A DNA stretch of 64,000 bases from Thermococcus litoralis DSM 5473 (GTDB taxonomy: Archaea; Methanobacteriota_B; Thermococci; Thermococcales; Thermococcaceae): positions 2,151,173 through 2,215,172 of the forward strand of contig NC_022084.1 in the NCBI RefSeq assembly GCF_000246985.2, given 5' to 3'. A model generated the notes under the pieces. That model did no database searches and was not told where the DNA came from. It saw nothing but the letters and a program-made list of their open reading frames with translations. Below, piece after piece: positions 35,647 through 43,724 of this stretch (its first letter is position 1; each line of letters starts with the position of its first letter). The translations under genes were made by a program, and so were the position numbers.

Positions 35647-36810
35647 ATGAAAGAAACAATACTCCTCACGGGCCCTCCCCTTAACGGACGGGATGAATAT
35701 GCGGAAGAAGCGTTAAAGCTTGCAAAAAGTGAGAGCTTTCAGTATTATCACGTGTTTGATTATCTGAAGGAAGTCGGAAGAGAAAAGGGCGTCAAAATTA
35801 CAAGAAAAAACGTTTTAGACTTTGCGATAAGCCATCCGGATTTGATGAACAGCATTCGCGACGAGGCGTTCAAAAGGATAAAAGACGAAATCGAAAAGAG
35901 CGAAAAGGCTTTTCATCTAGTCTCAACTCCAGCCCTGTTTAGATGGGGAAGTGGGAGCGTTTTAGGTTTTACCCTAAGCAACCTCAAGCTCTTAAAGCCG
36001 AGTAGGGTCATCATAATGCTCGATGATATCCTGAGTGTTAGAAGAAGGATAATCCATGATAAGGAATGGTTTGAGCGCTTTGGAGAAGACAAAGAGAACA
36101 TTAAGCTCACAACCCTTGTAATGTGGCGTGAAGATGCCATAAACCACGTGAAAACCCTTGTCCATGAACTCAACAAGGAGGGGATCCAGGTTAGGTATGT
36201 CCTTCATTTTGGAATTAGACACCCACCCCAGACGTTTATAGATTTAATCTTCCATGAAAAAGAAAAACCCTTGGTGTACCTAAGCTATCCCATGACAGGG
36301 CATGAGGAGGAATACTACCATAGGGTTAGGGGATTTTACGAGAAGCTCAGCAGGCATTTCACGGTCTTGGATCCTGGAGCGCTTGACGACTGGTGGATTG
36401 TTGCAGAGTATGATGCTCAAGTAGAGAAAAACCCAGAAGTGCAGAGAATAAAAATCAAGAACATCTGGGATGGTGAAGAAATAGAAGAGCTCGACAGAGA
36501 GGATATAGAACAAGCCACCGATATTTTAAGGAGACAGCTCGTTGAGAGAGATTTTAATTTAGTGGATGTAAGCAAGGCCATAGCGGTCTATCACTATGCC
36601 CAAGGGGTATCTGCTGGGGTTATAAGCGAGATGGCTGAAGCATATAGGACTCTAGGAGCTATTTATCTCTACTACCCGTTTAAAAAGAGACCAAGCCCAT
36701 TTATGGAATTCTACGGCATGCAAAATCCCTCAAGGAGAACGATGTTCAAGGACGAGAATGAGATGATCCAAGCTATGGTTGAAGAGAAGGAGTACTGGAC
36801 AAAAGCATAA
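35647..36810 (+). CDS. adenylate-kinase-like archaeal NTPase with degenerate P-loop
   Basis: This 387-residue conserved archaeal protein begins ILLTGPPLNGRDEYAEEALK, where a P-loop is expected (GX4GK[ST]) but Asp replaces the Ser/Thr and Arg the Lys. The middle has VIIMLDDILSVRRRI and the C-terminal half a nucleoside 2-deoxyribosyltransferase-like pattern (VYLSYPMTGHEEEYYHRVRG, DVSKAIAVYHYAQGVSAGV). Function is unknown. Two domains of possibly different origin are joined. The ATG follows GAGGGGGATGAAAT. Upstream, GGATGTTT and AAACATCC (35549 and 35582) form an 8-base inverted pair shared with the aIF1A promoter region. Confidence 0.7.
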   Translation: MKETILLTGPPLNGRDEYAEEALKLAKSESFQYYHVFDYLKEVGREKGVKITRKNVLDFAISHPDLMNSIRDEAFKRIKDEIEKSEKAFHLVSTPALFRWGSGSVLGFTLSNLKLLKPSRVIIMLDDILSVRRRIIHDKEWFERFGEDKENIKLTTLVMWREDAINHVKTLVHELNKEGIQVRYVLHFGIRHPPQTFIDLIFHEKEKPLVYLSYPMTGHEEEYYHRVRGFYEKLSRHFTVLDPGALDDWWIVAEYDAQVEKNPEVQRIKIKNIWDGEEIEELDREDIEQATDILRRQLVERDFNLVDVSKAIAVYHYAQGVSAGVISEMAEAYRTLGAIYLYYPFKKRPSPFMEFYGMQNPSRRTMFKDENEMIQAMVEEKEYWTKA

Positions 36811-36862
36811 ACTCCTGCTTTATTTTTTAACAACAAAGAACAATAAGAAAAGAGAGAAGAAA

Positions 36863-38122
36863 TCACTTCTTGATCCATCCGCGGTCTTTCATTGCTTGGT
36901 AGACTCTGCTGACTGCAACTACGTAAGCAGCGTCTCTCATGTTGATGTTCTTCTCCTTGTGGGTGTTGTAAACGTCCCAGAAGGCCTTGGTCATCTTCTT
37001 GTCAAGCTTTGCCCTTGTCTCCTCAACTGTCCAGTAATCACCGGTTATGTTCTGTACCCATTCGAAGTAGCTTACTGTAACACCACCTGCGTTACAGAGG
37101 AAGTCGGGGATGATGAGTATGCCCTTCTCGTAGAGAATCTCGTCTGCCTCTGGTGTGGTTGGACCGTTTGCAAGCTCGGCAACGATCTTGGCCTTGATGT
37201 TGTCGGCGTTCTTCTTTGTGATGACCTCTTCGATAGCTGATGGTGCAAGAACATCTACCTCAAGCTCAAGGAGCTCTTCGTTGGTTATGTTGGTTGCTCC
37301 TGGGAAGTCCTTAACGCTACCGGTCTTCTTCTTCCAAGCAAGAACTTCGTCAGCGTTGAGGCCATCTGGGTTGTATATACCACCCTTGCTGTCGCTGACT
37401 GCAACAACCTTCATTCCGTACTCTTCGCTCATGATCTTGGCCATGTAGTATCCAGCGTTACCGTAACCCTGGATGGCTATTGTCTTGCCCTTCAAGTCCA
37501 TTCCAAGAGCCTTTGCGGCTTCCCTAACTGTGTAGCTTGCACCTCTAGCTGTGGCATCCATTCTTGCTACGATACCACCAACGCTTGGTGGTTTACCCGT
37601 GATAACACCAAAGGATGGGTCTTTCCTTCTTGAGATTGTTTCATATTCGTCCATCATCCATGCCATGATCTGTGGGTTAGTGTAAACGTCTGGAGCTGGA
37701 ATATCGGTGTATGGGCTTATAACATCATAGATAGCTCTTACATATCCTCTAGCAAGTCTTTCCTTCTCTCTGTCGCTCATTTCCTTTGGATTACAGATGA
37801 CACCACCCTTACCTCCACCATATGGGAGGTCCATAACGGCAGTCTTCCAGGTCATCCAAGCGGCCAAAGCCTTGACGGTGCTAAGTGTTTCTTCAGGGTG
37901 CCATCTAATACCACCCTTTGTTGGACCGCGAGCCCAGTTGTATTGGACTCTAAATCCTGTGAAAACCTTTACAGAACCGTCATCCATCTCAACTGGAATG
38001 CTGACTTCAACAATTCTTTGTGGCCTCTTTAAAAACTCAAGGGCCTCTTCACTTATGTCCATATATTGGGCAGCTCTTTCAAGCTGCTTAACAGCAATTT
38101 CAAATGGGTCTTGCTCAACCAT
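36863..38122 (-). CDS. gdhA: NAD(P)-dependent glutamate dehydrogenase
   Basis: This 419-residue hexameric enzyme interconverts glutamate and 2-oxoglutarate plus ammonia and is one of the most abundant proteins of Thermococcales. The start [20 protein letters not shown], the catalytic-lysine motif PYGGGKGG and the Rossmann loop [13 protein letters not shown] are clear. From memory the sequence is nearly identical to the T. litoralis enzyme. The ATG at 38122 was chosen because GGAGGG ends six bases upstream; the ATG at 38128 abuts that site. Transcription comes from a TATA box near 38176. Confidence 0.97.
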   Translation of the reverse strand: MVEQDPFEIAVKQLERAAQYMDISEEALEFLKRPQRIVEVSIPVEMDDGSVKVFTGFRVQYNWARGPTKGGIRWHPEETLSTVKALAAWMTWKTAVMDLPYGGGKGGVICNPKEMSDREKERLARGYVRAIYDVISPYTDIPAPDVYTNPQIMAWMMDEYETISRRKDPSFGVITGKPPSVGGIVARMDATARGASYTVREAAKALGMDLKGKTIAIQGYGNAGYYMAKIMSEEYGMKVVAVSDSKGGIYNPDGLNADEVLAWKKKTGSVKDFPGATNITNEELLELEVDVLAPSAIEEVITKKNADNIKAKIVAELANGPTTPEADEILYEKGILIIPDFLCNAGGVTVSYFEWVQNITGDYWTVEETRAKLDKKMTKAFWDVYNTHKEKNINMRDAAYVVAVSRVYQAMKDRGWIKK

Positions 38123-38167
38123 GTTCATCCCTCCAACTTAGGTGATTGGCGATACAAATTTGAGCAA

Positions 38168-38185
38168 TAGCCTATATAAACTTTT
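38168..38185 (-). promoter_or_regulatory. gdhA promoter (BRE/TATA)
   Basis: On the minus strand CGAAAAGTTTATATAGG combines a purine-rich BRE and a strong TATA box. It lies about 50 bases upstream of the gdhA ATG, which predicts a start near 38148 and a leader of about 25 bases containing GGAGGG. This agrees with high expression. Confidence 0.7.
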
Positions 38186-38283
38186 CGCCGAAAGTGGTTA
38201 GAGAACCGATATTTTTAAACAAAAGGTTATGTACATACATTTTCCTATAAATAAAAAACATCTAAAAAAGTTTTCTGATGGAG

Positions 38284-38342
38284 AAGCCTCCAGAGGCTTT
38301 TTTTAGCATACATCAATGCCTAAGAAAGTGTATTGATGTATG
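38284..38342. repeat. terminator-like hairpin followed by 11-bp perfect inverted repeat
   Basis: AAGCCTC-CA-GAGGCTT at 38284-38299 is followed by a T7 run, like an intrinsic terminator reading rightward, although no plus-strand gene ends here. Just beyond it CATACATCAAT (38307-38317) and ATTGATGTATG (38332-38342) form a perfect 11-base inverted repeat with a 14-base centre. The pair may mark the edge of a lost element or an unannotated transcript. Confidence 0.5.
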
Positions 38343-38494
38343 GAAAGTTTTAACTATGTCAAAATATTTAAAAAGGTAAAAGTGCCCTCAGCGAGAAGTC
38401 GGTCATCACCCTTCAGCTCACTCTTGTTCCAATCATCGGGACATACTTAATTACATCAATCCTTTTAAAGCTAAACCTGCAATTAAAGTTACGC

Positions 38495-38510
38495 AACTAT
38501 TATAATAGTT
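38495..38510. promoter_or_regulatory. perfect 16-base palindrome
   Basis: AACTATTATAATAGTT is an uninterrupted perfect palindrome. It lies about 160 bases upstream of the transporter TATA box and 370 bases from gdhA. It could be a regulator site, but the AT-rich surroundings make chance palindromes more likely than usual. Confidence 0.35.
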
Positions 38511-38650
38511 CTTACTTAATCGCTAAATTTTAAACAATTATTCAAAAACCATAATTACGCTAGTTTTAAGTATTGTCGTCTTGACAAATGTCCAGATTCT
38601 AAGTTTCAAGTGTTTGTAAATCGTCTTTTGTCGAGATAAGCCAAGAGAAA

Positions 38651-38704
38651 AGTTTATTAATGGAAGAAAACATAGACACATTTGCCGATATTTGTACATC
38701 GGCA
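38651..38704 (+). promoter_or_regulatory. NSS transporter promoter and leader hairpin
   Basis: GAGAAAAGTTTATTAATGG (about 38645-38663) fits a BRE/TATA element. About 25 bases downstream, at the expected start of transcription, TGCCGAT-N8-ATCGGCA (38683-38704) forms a 7-base perfect dyad. It could be an operator blocking initiation or a hairpin at the 5' end of the mRNA. The ATG at 38741 follows GAGGTGAATTAG. Confidence 0.5.
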
Positions 38705-38740
38705 TCCTATTCAGATACAACAATATACGAGGTGAATTAG

Positions 38741-40308
38741 ATGGAGCAAAGGGATAGGTGGGCAACCAAAATTGGTTTGATCTTAGCTATGGCAGGAAAC
38801 GCAATAGGTCTCGGAAACTTCTGGAGATTTCCATATCAAGCCGCCGTCAATGGTGGCGGTGCGTTCATGATACCCTACTTTGTCGCACTGTTCCTCCTCG
38901 GAGTTCCTATTATGTGGGCAGAGTGGGTTACGGGGAGGTATGGAGGTAAGTACGGCCACGGTACATTGGGTCCAACATTCTACTTAATGGCTAGAGAAAG
39001 CGTGAAGCCCAGAACTGCCATTATCTTTGGTATGATCGGTGGTATGCTAGCTTTCTCAGTGACAACGCTGCTTAACAGCTATTATCTACACATTATCGGA
39101 TGGTCCGCAGCTTACACGTACTTCAGCGCAACTGGAGCATACTTTGGAAAAGACTCCGTGGAGTTCCTTATTAGCTATCTCAGCAATAATACCCAAGTGT
39201 TCATCTTCTGGGTATCTCAGTTGCACTCCTTGGTGTCGCAGTAGCACAAGGTGTTAGTAAAGGTATCGAGAGATGGGTTAAAGTAATGATGCCAGCCTTG
39301 TATGTGGCAGCTATCTTATTGGTTTTAAGATCTCTCACCCTTGGTTCACCAGTAAAGCCGGAATGGAGCTCAATCAAGGGATTTGAATTCTTATGGGAGC
39401 CAAGATTTAGCGAGGTGACATTTAAATCAGCCCTTGCAGCTGCAGGACAGATATTCTTCACACTCTCCCTTGGTATGGGTATCATACAGAACTATGCCTC
39501 CTACCTAGGTCCAGAGGATGACGTTGCACTTTCAGGTCTTGCAACAGTTTCCCTTAATGAGTTTGCCGAAGTTATCCTTGGTGGTTCAATTGCTATCCCA
39601 ATAGCCTTTGCTTACCTTGGCCCAGAAAAGGCTATAGCGGGTGGTGTTGGTTTAGCATACATAGCTTTACCAAACGTCTTCATGAACATGCCAGCTGGAC
39701 AGCTATTCGGTGCAATATGGTTCCTATTACTCTGGTTTGCAGGGTTCACATCAGCTATAGCTATGTACAACTACTTAACAGCATTACTAGAAGAAGACCT
39801 TAAAATAAACAGAAAAACAGGTTCAGCAATTGTATTCCTGCTCTACTTGATATTAGGTCTCCCAGTTGTCCTTGACCCAACAAAAGCATCCCTTGACCTT
39901 TATTACTTAACAGAGCTTGACAATTGGGTTGGCTCATACCTGCTCGTCGTACTTGGTCTCTTTGACATCATAGTCGCAGTATGGCTCTTCAAGCCGGATA
40001 ACTTCTGGGAGGAGCTTCACAAGGGAGCATATATTAAAGTTCCAAGCTGGATTAAACCAATTATGATGTACATAGCTCCGATTTATACAATAATACTCCT
40101 TCTGGGAAGTACATGGGATTACTACAAGGCAGGTTACTTCAAGGCAGTACCCGGCTATGTTGGCACGCCAGAATACGCCAATTGGGTGTGGTATGCAAGG
40201 GGTATGATGCTGTTTATCCTCATCATTGGTGCCATTGAGGCATACATGGCCATCAAGAAGAAGTATGGCGAGGAACTAGCAAAGAACGAGGTAATAATAA
40301 AGCTCTGA
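38741..40308 (+). pseudogene. NSS-family sodium-dependent amino-acid transporter, frameshifted
   Basis: Residues 1-157 in one frame (MEQRDRWATKIGLILAMAGN, GLGNFWRFPYQAAVNGGGAF) and the rest in another make one NSS (LeuT-type) transporter of about 522 residues with 12 helices. The frames meet at 39209-39214. Adding one G to the TGGG run gives FWGISVALLGVAVAQG and restores the whole protein. The sodium-site motif GNAIGLGNFWRFP is intact. The transporter should import amino acids with Na+. It is followed by a MetS-like small subunit, pointing to methionine or alanine transport. A real one-base loss would inactivate it; a sequencing error is equally possible. Confidence 0.8.
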
Positions 40309-40319
40309 GGTGGTGAAAA

Positions 40320-40424
40320 ATGAAGGCAAGCGCTCTGGCATTTATGGCCCTTGCATGGGGCGTAATATTAATCTGGATGTACTTGGCAGTGGGCAAATTG
40401 CTCAAGGCAGAGCAAAAATCTTAA
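40320..40424 (+). CDS. MetS-like small subunit of NSS transporter
   Basis: This 34-residue single-helix protein reads MKASALAFMALAWGVILIWM and then YLAVGKLLKAEQKS. It starts with GGTGGTGAAAA directly upstream, 11 bases after the transporter stop. The helix with a C-terminal basic tail and a conserved GW-like core (LAWGVILIW) matches the small subunits (MetS, PF16951-like) that accompany NSS transporters in the MetPS system of Corynebacterium. It is too short for ordinary gene finding. Its intact state next to a frameshifted partner argues that the partner's break is recent or artefactual. Confidence 0.75.
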   Translation: MKASALAFMALAWGVILIWMYLAVGKLLKAEQKS

Positions 40425-40467
40425 AGCCCTTTTCTTTTCTTTATAATATTTAGAGGAGGTGTTCTTT

Positions 40468-41196
40468 GTGAAAAGTCCAGAGCTTCTTAGGGAAACTGCA
40501 AAGGTTTTAGAAGAGACTGAGGAAAAAATTAAAAGTTTAACTTCCCTCTCACCAAGGAAGAAACAGAGTGCCTTAAACAAGATAAGAGAAGCAAGAGAGA
40601 ATTTTAGAAAAATGGCTGATGAAGTTGTTATTGATAACGAAGAGCTTGCCAACTTTTTCTTAAAGAGAGCTGTTAAGCTAAAGAACTCTACAAACGACAA
40701 GACCGTAGAGCGACTAGGGGAGAAAGAGTACATGAAGAGCGTCGAGGTGATGTTCAGATATTCTAAAGCTACTCCATATGATTTTGCCGGGTATATGAAA
40801 TATGTAAACAGAGCTTACAAAGCATACGTGTGGGGCATGGTAAGCTTTTTCGTTGTAACGGCCTTCTTGCCGGTGGAATTTAAAATAACTTCACTCATAT
40901 TGTTGATTCCGATATTGCTTTCTCTCCTGAGTTTAAGGAAGAGGGGATATACGGGACTTATGCTGGCTTTTGCTGCAATCCCAATTCCACTCATAACAGG
41001 TGCCCTTGCAGTGAGGGCTTATATAGATGTGTTTATAAGTCCCAGCGCACTTCAAGAAGCCGCTCAAGGATTGGGAGTATCTCCAACTACTGCCCAAATC
41101 ATTGCTGGAATAATGGTGCTCTTTGGAATTGCCGAGCTGTTGCTGTTGAGCTATGCTATCTACATGTTTTACAAGCACAGACATGCGTTCCTCTGA
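40468..41196 (+). CDS. hypothetical membrane protein with N-terminal coiled coil
   Basis: About 242 residues. The N-terminal 110 residues are charged helices with coiled-coil character (LRETAKVLEETEEKIKSLTS, then KMADEVVIDNEELANFFLKRA). Four or five hydrophobic helices follow (VWGMVSFFVVTAFLP, SLILLIPILLSLLSL, LMLAFAAIPIPLITGALAV, IIAGIMVLFGIAELLLLSYAI). I do not recognise the family. The GTG at 40468 lies seven bases after GAGGAGGT. It follows the transporter genes but could have its own promoter. Confidence 0.65.
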   Translation: MKSPELLRETAKVLEETEEKIKSLTSLSPRKKQSALNKIREARENFRKMADEVVIDNEELANFFLKRAVKLKNSTNDKTVERLGEKEYMKSVEVMFRYSKATPYDFAGYMKYVNRAYKAYVWGMVSFFVVTAFLPVEFKITSLILLIPILLSLLSLRKRGYTGLMLAFAAIPIPLITGALAVRAYIDVFISPSALQEAAQGLGVSPTTAQIIAGIMVLFGIAELLLLSYAIYMFYKHRHAFL

Positions 41197-41218
41197 AAAG
41201 AAAATTAAAATTTAGCTC

Positions 41219-41536
41219 TCAATAGAGAGCTTCGTTTCCTTTTTCTCCCGTCCTTACTCTTATCGCTTCATATACAGGCAGAATGAATATCTTCCCATCC
41301 CCGGGCATGCCTCGTCTTGCATTTTGAATTATTATACTAACGACTTTTTCAACATCCTCGTCTTTAACAACTATCTCAATCTTCATCTTCGGCATGAGTT
41401 CATAAGGTGGTACTCCTCCCTGCACACCCCTGCCCTTGACAGGATAAGCAGTCATGGGCACTATCCCCATCTGCTTCAAAGCCTTTTGAACTCTATCAAA
41501 ATCCTCTTCCCTAACAACAGCTTCAATTTTTCTCAT
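41219..41536 (-). CDS. PII-family signal protein with unusual T-loop
   Basis: This 105-residue PII protein has the start MRKIEAVVREEDFDRVQKAL, the B-loop-like GMPGDGKIFILPVYEAIRVR and the ending TGEKGNEAL. PII proteins form trimers that sense ATP/ADP and 2-oxoglutarate and bind partners through the T-loop. Here the T-loop reads KGRGVQGGVPPYELMPKMK, without the usual Tyr51 context, so an atypical partner is likely. No amtB gene is next to it. The ATG at 41536 follows GGTGGAACTT. It is the only obvious nitrogen regulator near gdhA. Confidence 0.88.
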   Translation of the reverse strand: MRKIEAVVREEDFDRVQKALKQMGIVPMTAYPVKGRGVQGGVPPYELMPKMKIEIVVKDEDVEKVVSIIIQNARRGMPGDGKIFILPVYEAIRVRTGEKGNEALY

Positions 41537-41582
41537 AAGTTCCACCAAATATAATTAGGCAAAGAAAAGAAGATAAACTTTT

Positions 41583-43544
41583 CTAACCCAGGTATTTCAA
41601 AGCCCTTTCAAGTCTCTTCTTTGGAATTCTTGTTTCTTTTGCCAGTTTCACTAAATCGGCATTTTTAAGGTCTTCAATGCTTCTAATCCCAGCTTTCTTT
41701 AGCTTTTCAACGGTCTTTGGGCCTATACCCTTTATAGCCAGAAGCTTTTTCTCGAATTCTTTTTCTTCCTTTGTTATCTCTTCAAGCTCAAGCTGACGTT
41801 TGGCTTTACTGCTCTCCCACCTTTCCTCCAAGTTCTGAGCACTTGCAACGCTTATGCTTTCCCCTTTCTCCTCTTCCTCTAAGGGAATTTCCGGTGGTTC
41901 AATGTGATCGGGAACACTCGGAGGCTCTTCGCTCACGTAAACCTCGATGTTTATTGGGTGGAATGGATTGTCAATCTCCTCCACCTCTTCTAAGAATTCC
42001 CTTTCTTTGAATTCACTGCCTTTGAAGTACTCTTCTAGAGCGTTTACCAAGCGGTGGAAGTAGTTTGCGTGCTCCAAAAGACGTTTTTTCCCATATTCCT
42101 TTGCTTGACCCGTGGTAATAAGGAAGGGCCAATCGCTGCTCTCAATAAGCAAAAGCTCCCTTCCAAGCTGTTCTAAAACTCTATCGCCAAATTCATCCTC
42201 ATGGAGATATTTACTTGCAAGGGCAACCATCCTTCTCTCTGCAAGATGTATATGCTCCCACACCCACTCCACTTCTGGATTCCACCATGTGTAATGAGTC
42301 CCGTACATTCCCCACGAACCCTCTGGAAGCTCTATCTCATACCTCTCCCCCTGATAGTTCTCAAGGAACCTTGATATCGTTGTGCTCTCTATGCCCTCTT
42401 CTTCCATGAGCTCCAGTACCCTTCCAAGCCATTTAACACCCTCAAACCACCAGTGACCAAAGAGTTCCGTATCATAGGGCGCAACAACTATGCCTTTTTC
42501 TCCGCATTCTCTCTCATATTCTTCCAGGAGAGACTTAACTAAGCTTACAAAGTGTCTTGCATGTTCTTCAACCCTTTCTAAAGCCTTTTCTGGAACGTAG
42601 GGTTCTTTCCCCCCAAGGCCGACTTCTTTGGATGTAACCCTCCAGTACTGTCCTCCACTCTTTTCTGCTTTTTTGTGGAACTCCCTATACCAGAAATCCC
42701 CTGGATACCCTATGTCCGCACTCCAAACTTGGAGCCCAGTTTCCCTGTTCCTCGCGAACACAGCTATGTTCGTTCCCTTTATGAAGTAAGGTCTCAGCGT
42801 GGACTTCTTGGTCTTTGCAGGGAGGATTTTCCCATAGCCGAAGCTTGCTGGACCTTCATCTATCAGGTGGCTTTCAACAAAGAAAAACTCCAATCCGTAC
42901 TTTTCTAAGAACTTCTCAATGCCTTTTCTCCATACGATCTCTCCGCTGCTTGGGCTTTGCCAAAGCCCTTCTGGCCTGTAAGCACACTCTGGAAGCCATA
43001 TACCCTTTGGCTTCCTTCCAAAATATTTTTCGTAGGTGAGAATTCCATTGACAATCTGTCCCTCAATTGCTTCATCCCTCTCTAAAAGGGGTAGATAGCC
43101 GTGGGTCGCTCCAGATGTTATTATCTCGATGTATCCTTCGTCTTGGAGCTGCTTGAGAACCCCAAGTATGTCTCCGTTTATGCTCTTCCAGTACTCATAG
43201 ACTCTAGTGAAGTAATCAAGCATGTAAGAAATTGCACGTTTAAGCTTTTCATCCTCGTATTTTTCCAAGTCCTCACGCATGGCTTTGAGTTTTCTCTCCA
43301 TGTATTCCTCAAATCCCCTCTTTATGTATTCATCTGCAAGCTGCTCGGCTAATATCGGTGTGACACCTATTACCAGCTGAAACCTTGCCCCTTTTTTCTT
43401 GAGCCTCTCAAACTCCATCAAAAGAGGTATGTAAGTCTCAGAGATAGCCTCAAAGATCCACTCCTCGCCAAAAGGCCATTTGCCGTGTTTCCTTACATAG
43501 GGAATATGGGTGTGTAGCACAAACGTAAAATATCCTCTGACCAT
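41583..43544 (-). CDS. GH57 1,4-alpha-glucan branching enzyme with C-terminal HhH domain
   Basis: This 653-residue protein is a GH57 (DUF1957-containing) branching enzyme like TK1436 of T. kodakarensis, which makes alpha-1,6 branches in glycogen. The GH57 start FTFVLHTHIPYVRKHGKWPF, nucleophile region GIWLPECAYRPEG (Glu186) and acid region VAPYDTELFGHWWFEG (Asp358) are visible. A long acidic linker (about residues 545-590) leads to a helix-hairpin-helix pair (LLAIKGIGPKTVEKLKKAGI) seen in Thermococcales homologs and not needed for catalysis. The ATG follows GAGGTGGTATTTT. Transcription is from the divergent region with the NFACT gene. Confidence 0.93.
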   Translation of the reverse strand: MVRGYFTFVLHTHIPYVRKHGKWPFGEEWIFEAISETYIPLLMEFERLKKKGARFQLVIGVTPILAEQLADEYIKRGFEEYMERKLKAMREDLEKYEDEKLKRAISYMLDYFTRVYEYWKSINGDILGVLKQLQDEGYIEIITSGATHGYLPLLERDEAIEGQIVNGILTYEKYFGRKPKGIWLPECAYRPEGLWQSPSSGEIVWRKGIEKFLEKYGLEFFFVESHLIDEGPASFGYGKILPAKTKKSTLRPYFIKGTNIAVFARNRETGLQVWSADIGYPGDFWYREFHKKAEKSGGQYWRVTSKEVGLGGKEPYVPEKALERVEEHARHFVSLVKSLLEEYERECGEKGIVVAPYDTELFGHWWFEGVKWLGRVLELMEEEGIESTTISRFLENYQGERYEIELPEGSWGMYGTHYTWWNPEVEWVWEHIHLAERRMVALASKYLHEDEFGDRVLEQLGRELLLIESSDWPFLITTGQAKEYGKKRLLEHANYFHRLVNALEEYFKGSEFKEREFLEEVEEIDNPFHPINIEVYVSEEPPSVPDHIEPPEIPLEEEEKGESISVASAQNLEERWESSKAKRQLELEEITKEEKEFEKKLLAIKGIGPKTVEKLKKAGIRSIEDLKNADLVKLAKETRIPKKRLERALKYLG

Positions 43545-43724
43545 AAAATACCACCTCTATGCTGCAATTCTGTAGAACTTTATTAACTTTTGAGTATTTA
43601 ACGATTTCGGAATGGAAATTCCTTTTATGGTTTAAAAATGGTTCATAACGATGAAATACTTGAGAATGTATGAGCACCGCTATAATTTAAAAGCATTTGG
43701 AACAACTTTCCCTAGGTGGGAAGA

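Larger units (their letters stand above)
38123..38740. other. 618-bp non-coding region between gdhA and the NSS transporter
   Basis: No convincing ORF lies here. It holds the gdhA promoter (38168-38185), a terminator-like hairpin and 11-bp inverted repeat (38284-38342), a 16-base palindrome (38495-38510) and the transporter's promoter and hairpin (38651-38704). I see nothing specific in 38186-38283, 38343-38494 and 38511-38650 beyond AT-rich sequence. The length is unusual for this compact genome and suggests either elaborate regulation or the scar of a lost gene or element. Confidence 0.6.

Noticed and set aside
43640..43690. C/D box-like sequence ACGATGA followed by ATGAGCA
   Set aside because: No D' or D CTGA box lies at the required 12-base spacing, so it fails the pattern met by the two sRNAs reported.
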